Numbered from the stretch's first letter, positions 26,201-34,349 are shown. The stretch is DNA of 55,405 nucleotides from Herpetosiphonaceae bacterium (GCA_013821605.1 JACDGP010000002.1:46645-102049), one strand, 5' to 3'. A program made the numbers and translations. The notes: generated by a model not told the origin, from the letters alone.

Positions 26201-26455
26201 TCCCCAGTGCTTCGACGCCTCCTCCAACAAACGGCACCCCGATGGACAACGTCCGAGCCTCGTCAAGTGACCATCCATGGCCAATCGCACGAACTCTGGA
26301 TCATGGATGGCAAGAGCAGCAATAATTCGTGGCTTGTCTTCGAGCTTGACCAAACCCTGTTTTTTATGCATTTTGGAGGGCCGCCGGCTGACGTGCAAGC
26401 TGTTATCGATCATCTCGGCGACTTGCAGGTTGTTACGCCCTCCCAACATACCTGA
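23222..26455 (+). CDS. Large membrane protein, paralogue of preceding gene (copy 2)
   Basis: 1077 residues, collinear with copy 1: sigma region 2-like 10-50, region 4-like 87-128, CRHC at 140-143, HLLNCAHC at 157-164 (identical cysteine and histidine positions) and a membrane helix at about 221-239. Long shared blocks appear in the exported part: HRRWAI, WVDP, FDPVSHAL-EVR, NNGQTEERVPW, CPLTG-EQ-QSLPRL and LLRQLLQQTAP-type ends. By eye roughly half the residues match. The linker between the region 4-like part and CRHC has diverged most. GAGAGG is close to the ATG. The pair arose by tandem duplication and probably shares a transcript with the downstream PyrK-like gene. Confidence 0.7.
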   Translation: MSIPQNADRARNRYAAVLYRSALLRDPDATRAGQAIITAWSHLDWDILPLDDQIELRLIAALPPIPRFRWKRRASFAPIPASFWTLSPPTRLALGLRLLRGMGSPAIARALNLSLLETQNLLLDGLLRSSGITCSSDLECRHCMLARLDDASGERAHLLNCAHCRETIPQLERYEAELAQQLGRAVGSIGLPHAVDDALVATFRTTGSGKRGEAPLWQRPFVWQVTTVGLVVLGLALLFRSHTNRPAVSVMLGDRVASAKVIIDDARRQYDTVPVVSGILHRRWAINLDRPQLSLQADEWVDPQQPGRHRMQLMTDQNTREWQVGDGAEELRYVSSLAPWFCGIVPPGVDIHNSQQNIWHIAAQEQAEMRQARWHHGPWAIGLQYLDLAAAGQLRSLGTAGDGSDAALTISAEGPAIDGTLLLRFDPVSHALKEVRQLRTNNGQTEERVPWRLVLNATIDRDQAQQTGILIRYPGDALPDSVQRALPIIDRACPLTGPEQAQSLPRLLASQGQASGQLWGLPTLPLGIDRAMIIGPGDPANPGNHGGPGASDLNTMRIVYIGATKRLVLMPGGQQFGINQPAQTGPWQISFFPSGMPTILRGTLQHTSTVQLGRGFGQRNGIRVQAEGWTKEELLPLLASVRPLSLEDWARSPDRFYEPVPLDPTLRERLLHIINASQPQAERIHHRVVLTTTRQNPAEVTLTDPYHLPTGKWPPVRRVESWSEVDPTSGTTLRWREVSTDTQGRSLTAEWNDGQVLHSYTAVSNSVITETASSAISAPLNPAADLLRNTDWQWTTQADGTLIAEHAQVLPWQGFDGLYQPWTLDDWTTDLGLRHGIERLIFNADGTLQAREILAAPRTNAQSAPVTTVLVHREVVLQDEWLPTASDASFTWNADPGAVEIGRFALDSLSTPQALGPQPHSLEEAAAAVPFPIWAWSRNNSTFAGPASNVPSQFANDEPLLGRASIEQALNLGVAVQLRYDLPYGPLELLEGPSPVLRRLLQQTAPRWTTSEPRQVTIHGQSHELWIMDGKSSNNSWLVFELDQTLFFMHFGGPPADVQAVIDHLGDLQVVTPSQHT

Positions 26456-26462
26456 CCGATCT

Positions 26463-27236
26463 ATGCTTGAACTTGCACCGCCAATTGTTGCTACCGCGCA
26501 GCTTGCTCCGTACTTTGACGCGCTGATATTCGGCGAGCCTGCTCTGGCTCAAACCGCCCAACCGGGACAGTTCGTAGCCGTGAGAATGGCGCACGCGGAT
26601 AGCTATGATCCCGTTCATCGTTTTGGTCTGCCGATCGCTGGCATTGATCGGGATGCAAATACGATCACCTTGCTCTCGCCTACCACCGGTGGGTTCCGGG
26701 ACCGCAGCAACCTGCGCGTTGGCGATACGCTTAACCTGCTCGGACCACTCGGTCAAGGCTGGTTAACCGAGCCGCGCACCCGCCAACTCCTGCTCCTCGG
26801 CACGGTCGCGACTGTCGGCAGTCTCCTTGCCCTCGCTGCGGACGGACTACGCCGCCAGTGTGCTGTGACGCTAATACTGGGTGGTCCCATCGGTCCCGGC
26901 TTACCGGCACAACTAATTCCTTCGGCTGTCGAATACCACCTGGGACGGGGACCCGATCCCGCTGCTGTTGCGCTTGAACTCTTAGACGATGCGAGCCTCC
27001 GCTGGGCCGACGCGATCTATACCACGCTACCGGCAGCGGCTTGGCCGATCCTGGCCAATCGCATCGAACAGATACGTATGCGTTGGGAGCGTGGCTTTGC
27101 TCAAGTCGCCGTGGACCTTACCGTACCATGTGCCGTCGGCGTATGTGGAGTATGTGAGCTACCGGTGGGCCGTAAAGCCAAATTGATCTGCATCAATGGT
27201 CCCATCTTCGACCTACGTGACCTAACGCGTGGGTAG
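26463..27236 (+). CDS. PyrK-like flavin/[2Fe-2S] electron-transfer protein, lone and divergent
   Basis: 257 residues with the ferredoxin-reductase fold of dihydroorotate dehydrogenase electron-transfer subunits. The FAD barrel spans about 10-95. The C-terminal cysteine cluster C-x4-C-x2-C followed by a cysteine after about 12 residues (about 221-241) fits the PyrK [2Fe-2S] site. Two points are odd. There is no pyrD beside it, and the usual GGG-x-GxAP NAD-binding loop is replaced by GTVATVGSLLAL, so NAD binding may be lost. It starts seven bases after the large paralogue with no visible ribosome-binding site. A redox partner role for that system is only an inference. Confidence 0.65.
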   Translation: MLELAPPIVATAQLAPYFDALIFGEPALAQTAQPGQFVAVRMAHADSYDPVHRFGLPIAGIDRDANTITLLSPTTGGFRDRSNLRVGDTLNLLGPLGQGWLTEPRTRQLLLLGTVATVGSLLALAADGLRRQCAVTLILGGPIGPGLPAQLIPSAVEYHLGRGPDPAAVALELLDDASLRWADAIYTTLPAAAWPILANRIEQIRMRWERGFAQVAVDLTVPCAVGVCGVCELPVGRKAKLICINGPIFDLRDLTRG

Positions 27237-27300
27237 TGGTGCAGCGTGTAACCATGCTGAAAGGGAGCATCCCTAGCTTTCTCTCCTTGCGGTCCTCAAG

Positions 27301-27328
27301 TTGCTTATGGAATCAAGTAGAATACAAT
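27301..27328 (+). promoter_or_regulatory. Possible promoter of dynamin-like gene
   Basis: TTGCTT (27301-27306), a 16-base spacer and TACAAT (27323-27328), about 20 bases before the GTG start of the GTPase gene, in a 111-base gap. Confidence 0.45.
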
Positions 27329-27347
27329 CCGACGGAAAGGATGCGGC

Positions 27348-29114
27348 GTGCTGGGCTTGTTGGGCAAACGTAAACTCCTGGGGCAGCGCCAGGAAAAACT
27401 CTTGGCGGAAGAGCGGGCAGTCATTGAGCGCTTGCAACGTGTACTTGCTGGTCTCGGCACAGATGTACAGGTGAACGACCTGCGTACGCTCGCCGATGCG
27501 GCGCTCCATCTTGATGAACTCTTCCTGCTGGTTGTGGCCGGTGAGTTCAACTCAGGCAAGTCATCATTTATTAATGCGTTGATCGGGCAGCCGGTGCTAC
27601 GGGAAGGCGTTACCCCGACGACCGACCAGATCAACATTTTGAAATACGGCGATCATCCGGCTGAGCAGCATCGCGACGAGTATGTGCTTGAAATCCTGTA
27701 TCCTGCTCCCGTCCTCAGGGAGATCAATGTTGTCGACACTCCCGGCACCAACGCCATCATCCGTCGTCATGAAGAACTGACCCGCGATTTCATCCCGCGC
27801 TCCGATCTCGTCCTATTTGTAACCTCTGCCGACCGTCCCTTTACCGAGTCAGAGCGTGCCTTCTTGCAGCGTATCCGCGAGTGGGGCAAAAAGATCGTAA
27901 TTGTGATCAACAAGATCGATATTTTACAGCCTGCCGAGGTCCAACAGGTCCTAGCGTTCGTGCGCGATAATGCCGGGCCATTACTGGGGCGCTCGCCCGA
28001 AGTCTTTGGCCTCTCGGCCCGTCTGGCACAGCGCGCCAAAAGCAACAACGGTGATCCTGCGGCTTGGCAAGCGAGCGGCTTCGAAGCGATCGAGCGCTAT
28101 ATTACTGATACACTGGATGAGGAAGAGCGGATTCGATTAAAGCTGTTGAACCCTTTGGGAGTCACTGGCTCACTCAATGCCAAATACAAAACGCTGGTCG
28201 ATAACCGCCTGACCGTCTTACGCGAGGATTTCGCGACGCTTGACAGCATCGACAAGCAAATCGATCTGTATCGTGACGACTTACAACGCGATTTCAAGTT
28301 TCATCTCACCGAGATCGAGAACCTCTTAAACGAGATGGAACTGCGCGGTATGAGCTTTTTTGATGACACGGTACGCATCGGTCGGATGTTCGACTTGATG
28401 AAAAAGGATCGTATTCGGACCGAGTTTGAGGATAAGGTCGTCGGCGATACACCACAATTGATCGAAGCACGCGTTCAAGCTATTATCGACTGGCTGGTTG
28501 AACGACAACTGCGCCTGTGGAAAAGTGTTACTGAGTATCTGAATCGGCGTCGGCTGTCCCAGAACCGCGAAGATATGCTGGGCGAGGTTGGCACCTCCTT
28601 TGAGTACAACCGCAAAAATCTGATCGAGTCGGTTGGACGTACCGCGCGAGATGTCGTGAGTCAATACGACCGGCAAGCCGAATCCGCTGAACTGGCACAA
28701 TCGGTCCAAAGCGCGATGGCCGCCACAGCACTATTAGAGGTTGGAGCCGTTGGTATGGGCGGCATCTTGGTGGCCGTGCTCACTGGTGTCGCAGCGGACT
28801 TCACCGGCTTGCTGGCGGCGAGCGCCGTTGCGGCAATGGGCTTTTATATTATTCCGAGCAAGCGCAAACAGGCGAAGAGCGACTTCCATGCCAAGATTAG
28901 TGAATTGCGTGATCAGCTAGCGCGCACGATTAACCGCCAAGTTGGTAGCGAAATGGAAGCATCGATTGCTCAGATCCGGGAAGCTATGGGCCCATATACC
29001 CGTTTCGTACGCTCACAACGCGATACCTTAGGTGGTATTGAGACTGAGCTAGCGCAGATTGAAACACTCCTTGGGCGCCTGCGCGGCGAAATTGGTCGCG
29101 ATCCAACCGCCTAA
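27348..29114 (+). CDS. Bacterial dynamin-like GTPase
   Basis: 588 residues. The GTPase domain has G1 GEFNSGKSS (about 65-73), a TPTTD switch (G2), G3 DTPG and G4 NKID. It is followed by a long helical region (about 255-460), a strongly hydrophobic paddle-like segment (about 460-505: GAVGMGGILVAVLTGVAADFTGLLAASAVAAM, quoted here in part as two halves), and a final coiled-coil tail. This is the plan of bacterial dynamin-like proteins, which bind and remodel membranes. The start is a GTG with GAAAGG upstream. Such proteins often come in pairs; here there is only one. Confidence 0.85.
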   Translation: MLGLLGKRKLLGQRQEKLLAEERAVIERLQRVLAGLGTDVQVNDLRTLADAALHLDELFLLVVAGEFNSGKSSFINALIGQPVLREGVTPTTDQINILKYGDHPAEQHRDEYVLEILYPAPVLREINVVDTPGTNAIIRRHEELTRDFIPRSDLVLFVTSADRPFTESERAFLQRIREWGKKIVIVINKIDILQPAEVQQVLAFVRDNAGPLLGRSPEVFGLSARLAQRAKSNNGDPAAWQASGFEAIERYITDTLDEEERIRLKLLNPLGVTGSLNAKYKTLVDNRLTVLREDFATLDSIDKQIDLYRDDLQRDFKFHLTEIENLLNEMELRGMSFFDDTVRIGRMFDLMKKDRIRTEFEDKVVGDTPQLIEARVQAIIDWLVERQLRLWKSVTEYLNRRRLSQNREDMLGEVGTSFEYNRKNLIESVGRTARDVVSQYDRQAESAELAQSVQSAMAATALLEVGAVGMGGILVAVLTGVAADFTGLLAASAVAAMGFYIIPSKRKQAKSDFHAKISELRDQLARTINRQVGSEMEASIAQIREAMGPYTRFVRSQRDTLGGIETELAQIETLLGRLRGEIGRDPTA

Positions 29115-29321
29115 GTAGTGTACCATTACGGGCACGTAGTCCACCAGTAGCCTAGCTGCTACCATGGGCGGTGGTCGCACCGAATCGATCACTTCGGTAA
29201 CTGCATCACCAAATTCGATACAACGCTGTACGCTGCTTAGGACCGAACCTCCAAGTCGTGGTCGGACAGGCTATGGTACCCCTTGTGGCAACCGACAGCG
29301 AGGTAGCACCAGGAGCACTCT

Positions 29322-29924
29322 ATGGAAGCGTTGCGCGTGCTTGTTGTTGAGCAAACTGAAGAGATAGGCCTGGAACTGCGAGGTATTGCCGCAAGTTTGG
29401 GACATTCAGCCATTGTTGCTGTCGACGGGGAAGAAGCTTTAGGTTACTTGCATGCCTTGCCATTCGATGCGATCGTGGCTGAGTATGGCCTGCCTGACAT
29501 GGATGCTATTACGTTGCTGGGACGCGTCCGCACCGAGTGGTCGCAGATCCCGATGGTCATGCTTACGACGGATGCCGCTGGTGGTCATGCATTAGAGGCT
29601 TACGAGCGCGGTGTGTGCGATGTACTCCGTAAGCCGGTGGCTGCGCCGTGGCTCGCCATCGCCTTCCAGCGCGTAGCGGAGCAATTGGAGCTGATTCAGC
29701 TCCGTGAGGCCACCGTTGTGTCTCCTCAACAACTCGCTTACCGTTTTGCGCATGCCATTAATAATCCACTTTCTGTCATGTTCGGTCTCGTCCAGCTGAT
29801 GTTGGGTAGCGATGAACTGCCACCGTCGCTCCGCGAGGACGTGCAAATGCTGGCTGACAACACTCTGCGACTCACCCAGATTGTTAAAAATCTTACACAG
29901 ATGGCAGTGGTGGACGATCTATAG
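29322..29924 (+). CDS. Degenerate receiver domain fused to a lone H-box (DHp-like) domain
   Basis: 200 residues. The receiver fold spans 5-120, but the phospho-acceptor Asp is Glu54 (VAEYGLPDMD) and the usual acidic pair is Glu10-Gln11. The threonine at about 82-83 and Lys104 are kept. A helix links to RFAHAINNPLSVMFG (about 141-155), an H-box like that of histidine kinases with His144, and a second helix to the end. There is no ATP-binding domain. Glu may mimic phosphorylation, and the H-box could receive phosphate from another kinase or simply dimerise. AGGAGC lies before the ATG. Confidence 0.7.
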   Translation: MEALRVLVVEQTEEIGLELRGIAASLGHSAIVAVDGEEALGYLHALPFDAIVAEYGLPDMDAITLLGRVRTEWSQIPMVMLTTDAAGGHALEAYERGVCDVLRKPVAAPWLAIAFQRVAEQLELIQLREATVVSPQQLAYRFAHAINNPLSVMFGLVQLMLGSDELPPSLREDVQMLADNTLRLTQIVKNLTQMAVVDDL

Positions 29925-29938
29925 CCGCTCCACGAGCC

Positions 29939-30760
29939 CTAGCTACTGCCTACATCTCTGCTCTTCGGTTGGTCCATGGCAGTGCGGAGGCTATGGGTAA
30001 AAGCCTTGACCTCATCTAAGCCATGCTCCACGCTTTGCTCAACAAGATTAATCAACGCTGAGCCAACAATCACACCGTCGGCGACGCTCGCAACTTCCTG
30101 CGCCTGACTAGGCTGCGAAACACCAAAGCCGACAGCCAACGGGACCTTAGTCTCATTTCGCACGCGGGCCAGAAAGTGCGGCAAGTTAGCTGCAATTGTA
30201 CTCCGTGCACCGGTTACACCGGTCAATGAAACACAGTAAATAAAGCCCGATGCCAACGCCGCCACCTGCTTGATGCGGGCATCGGTCGAAGTCGGTGCGA
30301 CAAAAAAGATCAGATCGAGGTCGTAAACCCGGCAAGCATCATGAAGCGCACCTGCTTCTTCAGGCGGCAGATCGGGAACGATAAAGCCATCTGCGCCCGC
30401 CTCAGCCGCATCCCGGGCAAAAGCTTCTAGGCCGTATTGCAGCAGCGGATTATAATACCCCATAAAAATCAGCGGTACTTGAAGCCCATCAGCACGCAAC
30501 TGGCGGACCGTTTGCAAGCAGTGCCGCACGTTCACTTTATTCGCCAGCGCTTGCTGCGTCGCTTTTTGAATCGTGACACCATCAGCCAGTGGATCGGAGA
30601 AGGGCACACCCAACTCGATCATATCGGCTCCCGCTGCGACCAAAGCCGGCACAATCTCACGAGCCGCATGCATCGTTGGGTAACCGACGGTCAAGTACAT
30701 AATTAAGGCCTGACGATCTGTCTGGGCCAGGCGTTGGAAAACAGCAGCGATACGGGACAT
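29939..30760 (-). CDS. trpA: Tryptophan synthase alpha subunit
   Basis: TIM-barrel enzyme cleaving indole-3-glycerol phosphate to indole and glyceraldehyde 3-phosphate, in complex with TrpB. The signature LGVPFSDPLADGVTIQ (about 50-65) contains the catalytic acid, and GYYNPLL, PDLPPEE and SLTGVTGAR follow. Length 273 is normal. GGAGGAG precedes the ATG. It is separated from trpB by plsY, an MFS gene, DAAO and an unknown gene, all in the same direction. Confidence 0.95.
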   Translation of the reverse strand: MSRIAAVFQRLAQTDRQALIMYLTVGYPTMHAAREIVPALVAAGADMIELGVPFSDPLADGVTIQKATQQALANKVNVRHCLQTVRQLRADGLQVPLIFMGYYNPLLQYGLEAFARDAAEAGADGFIVPDLPPEEAGALHDACRVYDLDLIFFVAPTSTDARIKQVAALASGFIYCVSLTGVTGARSTIAANLPHFLARVRNETKVPLAVGFGVSQPSQAQEVASVADGVIVGSALINLVEQSVEHGLDEVKAFTHSLRTAMDQPKSRDVGSS

Positions 30761-30806
30761 ACACGGACTCCTCCCCGACTAAAATGTTCGGTAGCATACT
30801 TTCTGA

Positions 30807-31445
30807 TTAAGCCACATAAAAGCTCTCCCGTAGATCAGGGAGGTGTTTGATGACAATCGCGATGGCTAAGACGACACCCGCCGTCAGCAGGAGCTGGTTA
30901 TGCGTCCAGTACCATAATGCTACGGGAACCAGGGCTAGCGCAATCACAGTCGGCCAGGTCTCGTCTTTCCGCCGCTCTGGTCCAAGCGGCAACAGGAACT
31001 GTAGGCCAAAGACCACAAAGAAGATCACAATCATCAAGATAAACGTGGGCCAGTTCATGATCAGCAACACAGCGAGACCCGTCGCCAGTCCTTTGCCTCC
31101 CATCCGCCGCAGCCAGCGCTTCCAGCCACCACCGTGCTCATGCCGTGCCGCCCACAACAGCCAAATCGAACAGCAATGGCCGACGATAGCCACTCCGCCT
31201 GCCAAGGCAGCCGCATCGCGACCAATGAGTACGCGTGCGACCAGCATTGCGATTGCACCTTTGGCGGCGTCAAGCGCTCCCGCAAAGAGGCCGGGCAGTT
31301 TGCCGACCGACCGAATCGTATTCATAGCTCCCGTATTGCCCGAGCCGGTATGCCGCAGATCAATGCCACCAATGTAGGAAGCGACCAGTACTGCAAATGG
31401 AATGGCACCCAGTAGATACGCAAAGACGAGAACGGCAAGGACCAT
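30807..31445 (-). CDS. plsY: Glycerol-3-phosphate acyltransferase PlsY
   Basis: Membrane enzyme transferring an acyl group from acyl-phosphate to glycerol-3-phosphate, the first step of phospholipid synthesis. Family motifs: GSGNTGAMN (about 34-42), a GHC stretch, and GGKGLATG (about 115-122); several membrane helices. Length 212 is normal. Its ATG overlaps the stop of the MFS gene (TGATG), so the two are coupled. Confidence 0.92.
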   Translation of the reverse strand: MVLAVLVFAYLLGAIPFAVLVASYIGGIDLRHTGSGNTGAMNTIRSVGKLPGLFAGALDAAKGAIAMLVARVLIGRDAAALAGGVAIVGHCCSIWLLWAARHEHGGGWKRWLRRMGGKGLATGLAVLLIMNWPTFILMIVIFFVVFGLQFLLPLGPERRKDETWPTVIALALVPVALWYWTHNQLLLTAGVVLAIAIVIKHLPDLRESFYVA

Positions 31446-32770
31446 CAGCGTACCCCCCGTACCTTATTCACCAGCACCGTGCCTAGGATGAAACACGTGA
31501 TCGCCAAGGCAAACATTAATGTATAGCCAAGTTGGGGGTGGAGGTTGCCGCTCCGCCGGTCGATCAGTTGAAAGGTACTGAGCACAAAGCCGGCAATTGG
31601 CACGGCTGTAAACTGGGGCAAGGTGTTGGTAACGTGCCAGACCCCCATGTCCTTGGCATAATCCACCTCCGAAGGCAGAATATCCGTAGCCAGTGCCCAA
31701 TCCACAGCTTGGTAAGCACCATAGCCTAAGCCGAAGACGATCCCAAGCAACACCACTAGGCTGAAGGAGTGCGTCACCGCCAGCAGGATGACCACCACCG
31801 TTTGGAGCAGACCCGAGGTATAGACCATTACCTTACGACCATAGCGGTCCGACAAGGTCCCACCAAAGTAGGCCCCGACTAAGCCCCCAAGTAATAATGG
31901 CAGAAAAAATAGGCTGGCCGCGAACGATGGGTCGTCGGTCAACTTCCTGCCGAAAAAGCGGAAGGGCGCGCCTAGCACATCTTGCATATAGAAGCGCATG
32001 TTGACCTGGATCATCAATGTACCACCCAACACCAGCAGGCGCGTCAAAAAGACCCAGGTGAAATCCCGCGAGTGAAACGGTGTCACCAAGCCCCGCAAGA
32101 ATGAGGGCCAGCGAAACGGCACGCCCGAGGTGTTCGTGACCGGTTCATGCACTGTCAGCACGGTCCCCAGCATCCCTGCCACCATAAAGGCGGCGATCAG
32201 CCAGTATGCACCTCGAGTGCCTATGCTAGCTAAGGCGAAGCCGAAGGCCACTCCAACGCCGCTTCCTAGCACATTCATGAATCCTTGCCATCCCGACGCT
32301 GAGCCACGCTGCGCTGGTGGCACCATATCTGGAATCAAGGCTGAATAAGGCGCTGTAGCCAAATTGTTGAAAAGCTCAATGCCCATAAAGGCCAGCGCAT
32401 AGGGCACAACAGCTGCTCTAGTCGCGGGCAGATACGCCAGCAGAATTAAGCAGATGACGTTGCCGGCGGTTCCTACCACCAGCCAAGGCGTACGACGGCC
32501 CCAGCGCGTATGCCAGCGATCCGACATGGCACCGAAGATCGGCGCTGCGACCATCGACACGAGCGCTCCGATCCCCAAGATAACGCCCAGTGTCGTTTCT
32601 TTGAAGTCATGCCCACCGATCGCTTCCGCCTGAACTGGTAACAGCAGTTGTAAAATTGCGCCCCAATGCACGGCGGTCGCGAACCAATAGAGGCTCAACA
32701 TCGCTTGTCGGTACGTTGACAAGCGTGGACGAACAGGGGCGGCAAGCGACTCAGCCGTAGCCATGGCCAT
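31445..32770 (-). CDS. MFS transporter (SLC45/GPH-like)
   Basis: 441 residues, 12 predicted helices. The motif after helix 2, SDRWHTRWGRRTPWLVVG (about 84-101), and its second-half counterpart TLSDRYGRK resemble sugar-cation symporters of the SLC45/GPH type. Substrate unknown. GGAG lies eight bases before the ATG. It overlaps plsY by one base, an unusual pairing of a transporter with a phospholipid-synthesis gene. Confidence 0.82.
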   Translation of the reverse strand: MAMATAESLAAPVRPRLSTYRQAMLSLYWFATAVHWGAILQLLLPVQAEAIGGHDFKETTLGVILGIGALVSMVAAPIFGAMSDRWHTRWGRRTPWLVVGTAGNVICLILLAYLPATRAAVVPYALAFMGIELFNNLATAPYSALIPDMVPPAQRGSASGWQGFMNVLGSGVGVAFGFALASIGTRGAYWLIAAFMVAGMLGTVLTVHEPVTNTSGVPFRWPSFLRGLVTPFHSRDFTWVFLTRLLVLGGTLMIQVNMRFYMQDVLGAPFRFFGRKLTDDPSFAASLFFLPLLLGGLVGAYFGGTLSDRYGRKVMVYTSGLLQTVVVILLAVTHSFSLVVLLGIVFGLGYGAYQAVDWALATDILPSEVDYAKDMGVWHVTNTLPQFTAVPIAGFVLSTFQLIDRRSGNLHPQLGYTLMFALAITCFILGTVLVNKVRGVR

Positions 32771-32918
32771 ACGTTGTCTCCGGGGTATCTCGGGAAGGAG
32801 GCAGCATGCTGCCCATACAGATTATAACATGGAGTTGCTGCGGCACCACACGTTGGTAACCTCAGGGGGAGCCGTATGACTAGAGGTTATCATCAAGCGT
32901 GTGAGCAGTGCTCCAGCC

Positions 32919-33875
32919 CTACGCCAGGTACTGCTGTACCAACTGCAACACATCCTGCGCGCAGCCCCACGACAAGGTGAAGCCGGAGCCGCCATGGCCG
33001 TAGTTATGAACGACGACCTTACCCTCCGCGAGCTGCTCGGCTTCTAGCCGCACCGCCGGGCGTCCAGGCCGCAGACCAACCTTGTGCTCCAGTACGGGCT
33101 CGTCGGCAAGCCCAGGGATTAATGCCGCGCAGTCACGTTGAATTCGCGCTGCGGTAGCGCTGTCAGGAGTTGTGTCCCAATTATCGACATCGACCGTACC
33201 ACCACACACGATGCCATCGGCACGCGGGATTACATAGACGGTTGAGTGCGGACCATGATCATCCAGAAAAAAGGATACATCGGCGCGGGGCGCGAGACGT
33301 AGGATTTGACCGCGGATCGGATACATCGAGCCGTCTCCGACCAGTTCGCGTGCCCCTAGCCCGCTACAATTGATGACGAGACGGCGGTCTTCGCATGCTT
33401 CGTTGATCGAGGCGAGCGTACGTTGGACGAACGTGCCACCGGCCTGCGTGAAGCGGTCAAGCAGGTACCCGAGGTAGCGCGGCGTTTCCATGATCGGGGC
33501 CTCGAAGACAAAGCCATCAACAACCGGCGGTTGCAGTTCGTCTGGTCGCAGCCGCCGGAACAGCCGCACGATATCGCGCCACGGCGGCTCGTCTGCAGGA
33601 TAGCGAAACAGTTCACGCCCGGTTTGCAGTACGACACCACTAGTCGGGTCATCTGCCAGCTTGACCAGCACCTGATAAGTTGCTCCCGACCAAGCCATAA
33701 CCTGGTCGATTGGGTAGGCATGGAACGGATGCCAGATCGCAGCTGCTACGCTTGATGTCGTGCGCGGCCAAGGCTCGCGGGCCCATATTGTGACGGGTAA
33801 GCTCGCTTCGCTCAGGACCACCCCGCAGGTCAGGCCGGCTACGCCTCCGCCAATAATGCCAATGCCGTCAATCAT
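32919..33875 (-). CDS. D-amino-acid oxidase-type FAD enzyme
   Basis: 318 residues. N-terminal dinucleotide motif GIIGGGVAGLTCG (about 5-17). The C-terminal signature VVHNYGHGGSGFTLSWGCA (about 287-305) is the D-amino-acid oxidase hallmark. An arginine in GLRPGRP is placed to bind the substrate carboxylate. It probably deaminates D-amino acids to keto acids, or less likely oxidises glycine-like amines. It overlaps the upstream membrane-protein gene by four bases and sits at the end of the arg-trp run. Confidence 0.87.
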   Translation of the reverse strand: MIDGIGIIGGGVAGLTCGVVLSEASLPVTIWAREPWPRTTSSVAAAIWHPFHAYPIDQVMAWSGATYQVLVKLADDPTSGVVLQTGRELFRYPADEPPWRDIVRLFRRLRPDELQPPVVDGFVFEAPIMETPRYLGYLLDRFTQAGGTFVQRTLASINEACEDRRLVINCSGLGARELVGDGSMYPIRGQILRLAPRADVSFFLDDHGPHSTVYVIPRADGIVCGGTVDVDNWDTTPDSATAARIQRDCAALIPGLADEPVLEHKVGLRPGRPAVRLEAEQLAEGKVVVHNYGHGGSGFTLSWGCAQDVLQLVQQYLA

Positions 33876-34345
33876 CCTTCAGTTGTCCCTGTCAAGAGGT
33901 CGTTCTCTTCTTCCGGCAACGTATCTTCCTCACTTCCCACTCCACAGACCTGCTTGACGGCTGGGCGATAGAGCAGCCACCAGAGCGGGAAGAGGGTAAA
34001 CGGAACCAGTGCGATCACCCGCTGCTGTGCACACAACAGCACCAACGACAGGACGGCCGCACCACCTACCGTCGCCGTTGCCCAATCCCAACTGTTCCAT
34101 GTCGCCTGCAGCAGCTTATAAAGCACGAAGGCGATGATGACTGCGACTGCGAGGGCGAAGATGCCGTCGATCAGCAGGTGACCCCCGAAACGTAGCACGT
34201 CTTCCCGAAACTGACCGACGGCCGTTTCGGCTGCAACCTCGTGTCGTCGCCAGTCAAGCAGTCGGGTCACTGCGATCACCAGCCACGCTAAACTACCCAC
34301 ACCACCATAGCCCACGGCAATTTTATACAATATAGCATCATTCAT
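33872..34345 (-). CDS. Small membrane protein of unknown function
   Basis: 157 residues with about four hydrophobic helices (roughly 10-27, 58-80, 88-108 and 112-127) and an acidic C-terminal tail (SEEDTLPEEEND). I recognise no family. It begins four bases after the trpB stop and overlaps the D-amino-acid oxidase start as ATGA, so it is translated with both. Confidence 0.6.
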   Translation of the reverse strand: MNDAILYKIAVGYGGVGSLAWLVIAVTRLLDWRRHEVAAETAVGQFREDVLRFGGHLLIDGIFALAVAVIIAFVLYKLLQATWNSWDWATATVGGAAVLSLVLLCAQQRVIALVPFTLFPLWWLLYRPAVKQVCGVGSEEDTLPEEENDLLTGTTEG

Positions 34346-34349
34346 AAAC

